Assembly (NCBI GenBank): GCA_964565715.1
Contig: CAZMGG010000070.1
Location: 1 to 28,684 of the forward strand
DNA from: CAZMGG01 sp964565715
GTDB taxonomy: Bacteria; Planctomycetota; UBA1135; UBA2386
DNA: 28,684 nucleotides
Reading direction: 5' to 3'
Of this stretch, positions 22,935 through 28,684 are shown piece by piece. Numbering within the stretch: position 1 is the first letter of the stretch; every line of letters starts with the position of its first letter. Under the pieces are notes generated by a model. That model did not search any database, was not told the origin of the DNA, and worked only from the letters and a program-made list of their open reading frames with translations. Both the position numbers and the translations under genes were made by a program.

Positions 22935-25900
22935 CGATTGACCTCAATGAGCTGCCCCAAGCCATCTGCATGCAACACGATTGCCTTGCCAGGCGCCGCG
23001 GCACGCGCAACGATCCGAATCCACAGAATACCTGTGCTCATGTCTGCAAACCAATCGCTCGCAGGGGATGCCATGAGCGCAGACATGGTCGCTACACCGG
23101 GAAGAGTTTCCCAGGCGCCGGTTGGCACCTGATCGTCCCCAAAGACTGGCCCGAGCGACGTGGCTCGCCGTATGAGGGTAGGCGGACCTGTTAGCACGTA
23201 TGCGTCCAATCCGATGAGCGCTGCATCATTCGGCTGCATCTCCCCCAATCTTAGCTCCGTCTTCAAAGGAGCACTCGTCACAGAAGGGTGCGACCAACGA
23301 AGTAAGTAAGACACTCCGTTGGCTTCACCCAATCGATCCACGACAACCGCCATCTGCTTGTGACGTAGGACCCGCCAACGATCCTCGTACTGCATCTCCT
23401 CCACCACCTGCCCAACTTTGCGGTACCTATTGTAGAGCAGCCAAAACTGCTGGTTCGCTGGACTCTGCACCGAGGCCGGGCCCGATAGGGACTCGCAAAT
23501 CACCCGCAAGAACCCAAAGCGGTAGGGGGATTCGTAGGCCCTGTTTGCCACAGTGTTGGCCAACGGCATTTCTATTACACCGGGGGAAAACAACATCATC
23601 GGGTGATTTGAAACAACCGTGCCGTGTCCCAGGCTCCCTAGCAATCGGCCCAAGGACTGGTCCTCGTTGTCGATCGAGAAGGCCCATGCGCTGGGATCGA
23701 GATGATGCGCCGCCTCGAAGTTCGGATTCGGTGGCAGTGGTGCCGCGAAGTCCTGCCACCCGACCAGCGGCCAACTCAACGCGCCCGCGTTCAGGTTCGG
23801 TCGGGACGAAATGCCGCTCATCTTGATTCCAGTTCGCCTCCGCGCAGCGCTAACGCCCCAGAACGCGGTCTCATTGCTATTCGTCACACTACCGTCGTAG
23901 CCAACCAAGTGCACGCGATCCAGGTTCGCGGCCCCGTCATAGAGCAACAGAGCCGTGGGCGGCCGCGCTCCGGGCTGAAACTCAGAGGGTAGATTGACTG
24001 GGTTCCATAGCCCGTTAGCGGAATCTCGCACAACTACTGAGTTCTGCACCTTGTCGTGAGATGCCATGGCAATTGCCCAGGAACTGTCGGCTACGATTGC
24101 TTGGTCGAATGTGACGTTGTGGTCGCCGTTGCCAGTGTAGATTCCGACGTTGCAAGAATACGCAACGAAAGCTTGCATGACTTGCTCGCCCGGAGGCTTC
24201 CACGTCACGTTCGTCTTGATGGCCTGTGGCGGACTGGTGCTCATATCGATGCTATCATTGATATCCACCGCCAGCCACGTACTATGACATGAATTGTTGT
24301 CAAACGATATGAGCGGCGCATGCCGTGGAGCCCTTCCATTGAAGTGTGCTGCGGTTGCCGAGAACCCCATGACGCTGTTTGGCAGTGCAAACCAGTACCC
24401 AACCCCCTCGCCACCTGCCGCCACATTACCTTCGAAGGTGTTGTGCGGGTTGGTGATCCAGAACGTCGCTGGCGAGCGATTCTGGAAGATGTTCATCGGG
24501 CCGAAGTCGCTCGGCAACACGGCCAAAGCCTCCTCTGCCGGTCGCTTCGTCCCCATGACCAGGTTGTTCCGGAACACGTTGTACTGCTCGCTCCCGTCTT
24601 CGATGAACACTCCATGGCCGACGTGCTCGAAGGCCACGTTGTTCTCGAAGAGGATCGAGTCGGTGCCATGCACCGCGACCACCCGATGATTGCTGTGGTG
24701 GATGCTGGAGTTCTTCATGAACTGCCCTTTCCCAGCGCCCAGCAGCATGTGCCAGTGGATCGGGTATCTCCCCGACTGACCGATTCGTCCTAGGTTCTCG
24801 AGTTCGACGCCAGAGAATCTGCCGGACGCCGGATCGCTCCAGGATCCATCCGTCGACTTGATCATGATGTGGCCACCGTGCAGGCCTTGCCCCGCCGTGC
24901 GCGGAGTCGCGACCACCTTCACGTTGTGCGTCAAGAGGCCGACCTCGGCGCGTTGATCCAGAACACGCGTCCCGTTCGGCGTCCACACATTCTGGCGAAC
25001 ACCGCAGTGCTGATGGGTCAGGACGGCGGCCAAGGCGACGGTGGCAGTGCCGTTCGGATTGGCGGTGATGCCACCAGCGCCGATCGCCCGCTGCTCCGCT
25101 TGCCGGAAGTCACGACTGGATGCCGCAACCACGATCTGGTGACCCACCTGCCATCCAACAGGCACGCTCTCCAGCACGATCGACGATGAGCCAGATGGCG
25201 CCGTCTGGGCCAGTCGCAGCCAACTCGTGCGCCGCTGCCCGTGCATCTCGATCTGGCCGCGATGGCTGGCCAGCAGGGCATTGGTCGTCTCCGCCAAGCC
25301 ATCCAGCACGTCATCCAGCACGAGTTCGAAGGTGCTCTGGTAGGGGCAGCCTTCGGTGCCCACCTGGAACAAGCTTCCGGCCCCATGGACGTGCAGCAGT
25401 CGGGTTGAAAGCCGCACCGGAGTGAAGCCCCCTCCCTGCCAGGACTCGAGTCCGTGAAGCTCGCCCTGCACGTCCACCGTGTTGGCCATGCCGCTGTCGA
25501 CCCCGACACAGGCGGTGATCGGAATCGTCACATCATGGATCGAAGACGGCAGCACACCGCCGACCCAGGTCCCGGTGCTCGACCACGTGCGCACCTCCCG
25601 GACTTCCACAAGGTCGATCAGCGCCGTCTGTTCGACCGCCTCCAGCACGGTCCCTTCGAAGGTGACCGTGATCGACGGACTCGACACCACGAACGGGCGC
25701 GTGTGGTGCACGCGGTAGGTGTCGTCGCGGATCGTGTCGTCGAAGACGACCTCCTGCACGACCTGGCCGCCTGGGTTCGTCCAGGCGACGGTCACCCGCA
25801 CCCTCTGGTGGTCCACCACCTCCCCCGGATCCGGCAGCTGCCAGCGCTGCGCGGCCAGGAACGACAACCGCCAGGTGCCCGCATTCGGCAGCGTGTGCGG

Positions 25901-26309
25901 GAACGTGAACGTCGAGATCCCCGTGGCGGCCGACGACTGCAGGAACGCGGCGAACTCCTGGTCCGGCAGGCTCTGCGGGTTGGCGGTCAGCGTCGAGGCG
26001 CTCCCCGCGAGGCCGGCCTGGTTCCAGATCCAGGGCACCGGCACCGTGCCGGCGGGCGGGTAGGTGTTGCCGCCGACACCGAGCATCACGACCTCGAACC
26101 GCGTGGCGAGGCTCGGATCAGCCTCGAAGCTGTGGTGTTCGTAGGGGGTGCCCGACGGCGCGTACACGTGGGACGTCCCGGGGCAGGCGCTGGCGGCGGA
26201 TGGCACGGCCGTGATCGTCTGGGCTCGCAACCCCGACGCGAGACCTACGAGAGGCAGTGAGGCAGTGAGGCAGTGAGGCAGTGAGGCAGAGCAACGACCG
26301 GGCGAGCAT
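22931..26309 (-). CDS. G8-domain/CEMIP-like secreted beta-helix protein, ~1100 aa, frame broken by an octamer repeat at the start
   Basis: The body is open from upstream of 26230 to 22931. N-terminal ~210 residues (numbered from a TTG at 26230): beta-sandwich, perhaps carbohydrate-binding. Residues ~215-340: G8 domain (TWSSTGTWVGGVLPSS and conserved Gly/Trp). Residues ~440-760: parallel beta-helix with GRYPIHWHM (488-496), SSIHHSNHR (508-516), AVHGT (519-523) and GHGVFIEDGSE (538-548). These match the blocks of CEMIP/TMEM2/PKHD1L1 proteins, some of which act on hyaluronan. The real start is the ATG at 26309, with AAAGGAG 7 nt upstream and a promoter before it. From it the frame runs MLARSLLCL into the repeat and then leaves the body's frame, ending at 26118 after 63 codons. 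In the body's frame the sequence after the repeat reads LPLVGLASGLRAQ, a natural signal-peptide end. This is either a phase-OFF state or a repeat-length error. Confidence 0.82.
26251..26289. repeat. Octanucleotide tandem repeat (GAGGCAGT) x4.9 inside a signal peptide
   Basis: Four full copies plus 7 of 8 bases of a fifth are exact. On the coding (-) strand the unit reads ACTGCCTC and encodes the hydrophobic core of the G8 protein's signal peptide in whatever frame. Because 8 is not a multiple of 3, each copy gained or lost changes the frame. The body is in frame at 2.9 or 5.9 copies, but not at the present 4.9. Confidence 0.95.
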
Positions 26310-26316
26310 GACGTTT

Positions 26317-26323
26317 CTCCTTT
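26317..26323 (-). promoter_or_regulatory. Strong Shine-Dalgarno of the G8 gene
   Basis: AAAGGAG on the - strand, 7 nt before the ATG at 26309. It decides the start of the G8 gene in favour of 26309 and against the in-frame TTG at 26230, which has no ribosome binding site. Confidence 0.8.
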
Positions 26324-26342
26324 CCTGGAACGAGTGCGCGAA

Positions 26343-26372
26343 AGGCTAGATCGCCCTCGCGCAACCCGTCAA
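26343..26372 (-). promoter_or_regulatory. Possible sigma70-like promoter of the G8 gene
   Basis: On the - strand TTGACG (26367-26372) and TAGCCT (26343-26348) are 18 nt apart. The -35 matches 5 of 6 positions and the -10 matches 3 of 6. It lies in the 99-nt gap between the ATG and the metH fragment's 3' end. The rest of the gap is C-rich with CCCTCGCG repeated twice. Confidence 0.4.
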
Positions 26373-26408
26373 CCCCCACCCCCCTCGCGCCCTCGCGCCC
26401 CCCCCTGC

Positions 26409-27641
26409 CTACTGCGTCACGGTGACGTTGAAGTATCTCGCCGCCGGGTGGTGGCAGACGATCGCGCTGGTGCTCTGCTCGGGCACCAGCTGGAACTCCT
26501 CGCTCAGCACCACGCCGATGCGGTCGGCCTTGACCAGCTGCAGCAGCTTGGTCTGGTCCTCGAGGTTGGGGCAGGCCGGATAGCCGAACGAGTACCGGCT
26601 CCCCTGGTACTTCTGCTTGAACAGATCCTCGATGTCGGTGGCGTCCTGGTCGGCGATGCCGAGCTGCTGCCGCATCCGCTTGTGCCAGTACTCCGCCAAC
26701 CCCTCGGCGCCCTCCACCGACAGGCCGTGGAAGTGCAGGTACTCATCGTACCGGTTCTCCTTGAACAGCCGCTCGCTGGTGCGCGTCGCCACCGCGCCCA
26801 TCGTCACCAGCGAGAACCCGACCACGTCGAGCCCGTCGCCGCTCCCTCCGTTTCCACGCCGCCGGAAGAAGTCGCTCAGGCACAGCCGCTTGCCGCCGGG
26901 CTGCCGCGGGAAGTCGAAACGGCACAGTTCCGTCCGCCGATCCCCCGGGTCCAGCACCACCAGCGAGTTGCGCTCGCTGAAGCACGGCCACCAGCCGTAC
27001 ACCACCCGCGGTTCCAGCAGCTTCTCGGCCTTGACGCGGCGGATCCACTCCTTGAGGCGCGGCTCCACCTGCTCCTGGATGAAGCGCTTGTACTCGTCCT
27101 CGGCGCGCTTGCCCTGCCGGTACTGCCACTGCAGGCGGAACAGGGCCTTCTTGTTCACGTACTGCAGCACCGTGCCGAGGTCGAGCTCCTCGGGCGACAC
27201 CACCTGCGCGCCCCAGAACGGCGGCTCCGGCACGCGTTCCGCCGGCGCCACTCCCGAGTCGGCGTACTCGGTGAAGGCGTGCTCCAGCAGCTTCTCCTTG
27301 TCGGCGCGGGTGAGGCGGCGGCGCTGTGGCGCGCGCTTCTCCGGCGCCGGCTGGGCGGTGAGCGTCTTCACCTTCGAGCGGCCGGTCAGCTCATCCATGA
27401 TGTGCAGGCCGGCGAACGCGTCGGCGCCGTAGTAGACCGGGCCGGTGGCGTAGGCGGCGCGCAGGTCGTCCTCGACGTAGGCGCGGTTGAGGGCGGCGCC
27501 GCCGCAGATGGTCGGCACGGTGAGGCCGCGCTGGCTCATCAGCTCGAGGTTCTCCTTCATCACCACCGTCGACTTGACCAGCAGCCCGCTCATGCCGATC
27601 GCGTCGGCCTTGTGCTCCTTCGCCGCCTCGAGGATCTGCTT
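26409..27641 (-). CDS. metH: Cobalamin-dependent methionine synthase, C-terminal fragment (B12 domain 3' part + AdoMet activation domain)
   Basis: From about 27641 the frame encodes the second half of the B12-binding Rossmann domain (HKADAIGMSGLLVKST, VPTICGGAALNRAY, ADAFAGLHIMDEL). The activation domain follows, ending with YQGSRYSFGYPACP, the AdoMet-binding RxxxGYP motif, and a complete C-terminus (TAG at 26409). MetH methylates homocysteine from methyltetrahydrofolate; this part binds B12 and reactivates it with AdoMet. Missing are the homocysteine, pterin and B12-cap domains and the DxHxxG with the cobalt-ligating His. Upstream the frame runs without a stop into an ABC permease N-terminus, so this is not a natural gene start. 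Tyrosine codons here are 15 TAC to 1 TAT, as in the neighbouring high-GC genes. The complete gene probably exists in the source genome and was cut by a bad join. Confidence 0.88.
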   Translation of the reverse strand, partial: KQILEAAKEHKADAIGMSGLLVKSTVVMKENLELMSQRGLTVPTICGGAALNRAYVEDDLRAAYATGPVYYGADAFAGLHIMDELTGRSKVKTLTAQPAPEKRAPQRRRLTRADKEKLLEHAFTEYADSGVAPAERVPEPPFWGAQVVSPEELDLGTVLQYVNKKALFRLQWQYRQGKRAEDEYKRFIQEQVEPRLKEWIRRVKAEKLLEPRVVYGWWPCFSERNSLVVLDPGDRRTELCRFDFPRQPGGKRLCLSDFFRRRGNGGSGDGLDVVGFSLVTMGAVATRTSERLFKENRYDEYLHFHGLSVEGAEGLAEYWHKRMRQQLGIADQDATDIEDLFKQKYQGSRYSFGYPACPNLEDQTKLLQLVKADRIGVVLSEEFQLVPEQSTSAIVCHHPAARYFNVTVTQ

Positions 27642-27650
27642 GTCGATCGA
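27621..27650. other. In-frame junction between metH and an ABC permease gene (probable chimeric join)
   Basis: On the - strand the protein changes from permease sequence (LPLVTISLGLESID) to MetH sequence (LEAAKEHKADAIG) within a few codons. The EAA at the join (codons 27629-27621) belongs to both families: the cytoplasmic EAA loop of ABC permeases and the LEAA of MetH. Short shared sequence of this kind can mislead an assembler. Confidence 0.75.
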
Positions 27651-28097
27651 TTCGAGCCCGAGCGAGATGGTGACCAGCGGCAGAGTGACGAAGAAGATCG
27701 CATGCGAGATCAGGGTCGCGGGCATCTGGCCGTACATGCCGGCGTTCACCCAGAACAGCAGGAAGCCGAGCGCGGTGATCACCGGCGGCAGCATGAAGGG
27801 CGCGATGCCCAGGCCGAACAGGACGCGCGCATAGGCGACCTTGTAGCGCCAGAGGAAATAGGCGAGCGGAAAGGCCACGGTGAGGGCGAGCGCCGCCGAG
27901 CCGAAGGCGATGATCAGGCTGTTGCGCACGGCGTTCAGCCAGTCGGGCTGGGTGAGGAGCTCGGCATACCAGCCGAGCGAGAATCCGCGCGGCGGGAACA
28001 GGAGCTCCTTGAGCGACACCCCCGCAAGCACGACGAGCGGCGCCAGCAGCGCCGCCAGCACCACGCCCATGAAGAGGTTGCGCAGCAGCCTGTTCAT
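27642..28097 (-). CDS. PotC-type ABC transporter permease, N-terminal 152 residues only
   Basis: The ATG at 28097 overlaps the upstream permease stop as ATGA. The product starts MNRLLRNLFMGVV with a first membrane helix, then a periplasmic loop (FSLGWYAELLTQPDWLNAVRNS) typical of spermidine/putrescine-type PotC permeases, and further helices up to LPLVTISLGLESID. It breaks off exactly where the EAA loop that contacts the ATPase should follow. A full protein would have about 260 residues. Tyrosine is written TAT in 3 of 5 cases, unlike the DNA to the left. The transported substrate (polyamine or another small cation or organic ion) is not certain. Confidence 0.85.
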
Positions 28098-28684
28098 CGG
28101 ACGGCGGCCGGCTTCCTGCTGCCGAGCATCAGCGTCAGCCCGACCAGCGCCAGGCTGACCAGCATGAGGAAGATCGCCATGGCCGAGGCGAAGGGCAGGT
28201 TCGACTGGAACACCGCCTGGTCGGTGATGAGCACGGAGAGCGTCCAATGCTCCGGACGGCCGAGCACCTGGGGCAGGATGTAGGCGCCGAGATCGAAGAC
28301 GAAGACCATGATGAGCGCGCCGACGATCGAATGCCGCAGCACCGGCACGACCACCCGGAAGAAGGTGCGGGCGGGGGATGCGCCGAGCATGCGCGAGGCC
28401 TCGGGAAGCTCCGGATCGAGCCGCGAAAGCGCGGGATAGAGGACGAGGACCGTATAGGGGAAGCCGATATAGCACAGCCCGAGGAGGAGCGCCGTGAAGC
28501 TCGGGCTCCAGGCCTGCGGCGCCTCCATGAGGCCGAGCCAGGCCAGCACGTTCGACAGCCCCGCGGTGCGCGAGAGCAGCGTCGACCAGGAGAAGCCGAT
28601 GATCACCTCGGAGAGCGACAGGACCGCCAGGATGAAGACCAGCCAGGCGACCTGCGCCGGGCGGCGCAGCCGGGTCAGGGCATA
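28094..28684 (-). CDS. PotB-type ABC transporter permease, 5' partial
   Basis: The frame is open to the right edge, so the gene starts outside; a GTG at 28606 lies inside a membrane helix and is not the start. Hydrophobic segments alternate with a clear EAA loop, EASRMLGASPARTFFRVVVP, the site that docks on the ATP-binding subunit. It also has FVFDLGAYILPQVLG, as in PotB/inner-membrane permeases of the polyamine (PotABCD) type. It overlaps the PotC-like gene by 4 nt, the usual order potB-potC. Four of its five visible Tyr codons are TAT. This supports an origin in a different, perhaps alphaproteobacterial, genome. Confidence 0.88.
   Translation of the reverse strand, partial: YALTRLRRPAQVAWLVFILAVLSLSEVIIGFSWSTLLSRTAGLSNVLAWLGLMEAPQAWSPSFTALLLGLCYIGFPYTVLVLYPALSRLDPELPEASRMLGASPARTFFRVVVPVLRHSIVGALIMVFVFDLGAYILPQVLGRPEHWTLSVLITDQAVFQSNLPFASAMAIFLMLVSLALVGLTLMLGSRKPAAVR

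Noticed and set aside
26118..26309. 63-codon ORF from the well-supported ATG of the G8 gene as a separate small protein
   Set aside because: Its first half is the signal peptide and repeat, and the rest is an out-of-frame reading of the G8 N-terminus; better explained as the off-frame product.
1..28684. tRNA, rRNA, insertion sequence or attachment site
   Set aside because: No tRNA cloverleaf, rRNA segment, transposase or integrase motif, or terminal inverted repeat pair was found by reading.

Overview
The window is high-GC bacterial DNA, almost fully coding, with strong third-position G/C. Features of the secretome point to a member of the Planctomycetota: kelch-type surface proteins ending in an FGMPGCH-type C-terminal module, a kinase-caspase fusion, and large G8/beta-helix and metalloprotease-like secreted proteins. 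This is inferred from protein style only; no rRNA or other marker gene is present. The last ~1 kb (about 27,642-28,684) probably comes from a different replicon. It holds PotB/PotC-type ABC permease genes with clearly different codon use, spliced in frame onto a methionine synthase fragment.

Layout: 1-1399 is the 3' part of a (pseudo)kinase-TM-caspase gene, followed by an unrecognised helical protein (1615-2622) and an exported RidA-like protein (2634-3071), all on +. On the - strand, 3106-8225 is a two-gene secreted unit of lower GC: a ~1340-aa HExxH protein and a 364-aa partner. It is headed by a near-consensus promoter and a heptanucleotide repeat. Also on -, 8504-13613 is a tightly overlapping three-gene unit: molybdopterin oxidoreductase, 4Fe-4S RecB/Cas4-like nuclease and Dna2/Upf1-like helicase. 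14031-15281 (+) is an OprO/P-like porin, separated by strong hairpins from a convergent glycosyltransferase + asparagine synthase pair (15373-18458, -). 18524-19915 (+) is a kelch-repeat secreted protein. 19956-26309 (-) holds a GT22/Alg9-like mannosyltransferase, a second kelch-like protein with the same C-terminal module, and a ~1100-aa G8/CEMIP-like beta-helix protein. 26409-28684 (-) holds the metH 3' part, the chimeric junction and the ABC permeases.

The most interesting signal is at the starts of the two large secreted-protein genes. The G8 gene has a promoter, an excellent Shine-Dalgarno and an ATG at 26309. The sequence then enters an octanucleotide repeat (4.9 copies) inside the signal peptide. 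At this copy number the ATG is out of frame with the 1099-codon body. One copy more or two copies fewer would give a textbook signal peptide, as expected for slipped-strand phase variation (or a repeat-length assembly error). The HExxH gene has a parallel arrangement with six copies of a heptamer just after an ATG that sits about at the predicted transcription start, again out of frame. Each of these genes is followed by a closely coupled second secreted-protein gene, so each pair may be a switchable surface cassette.
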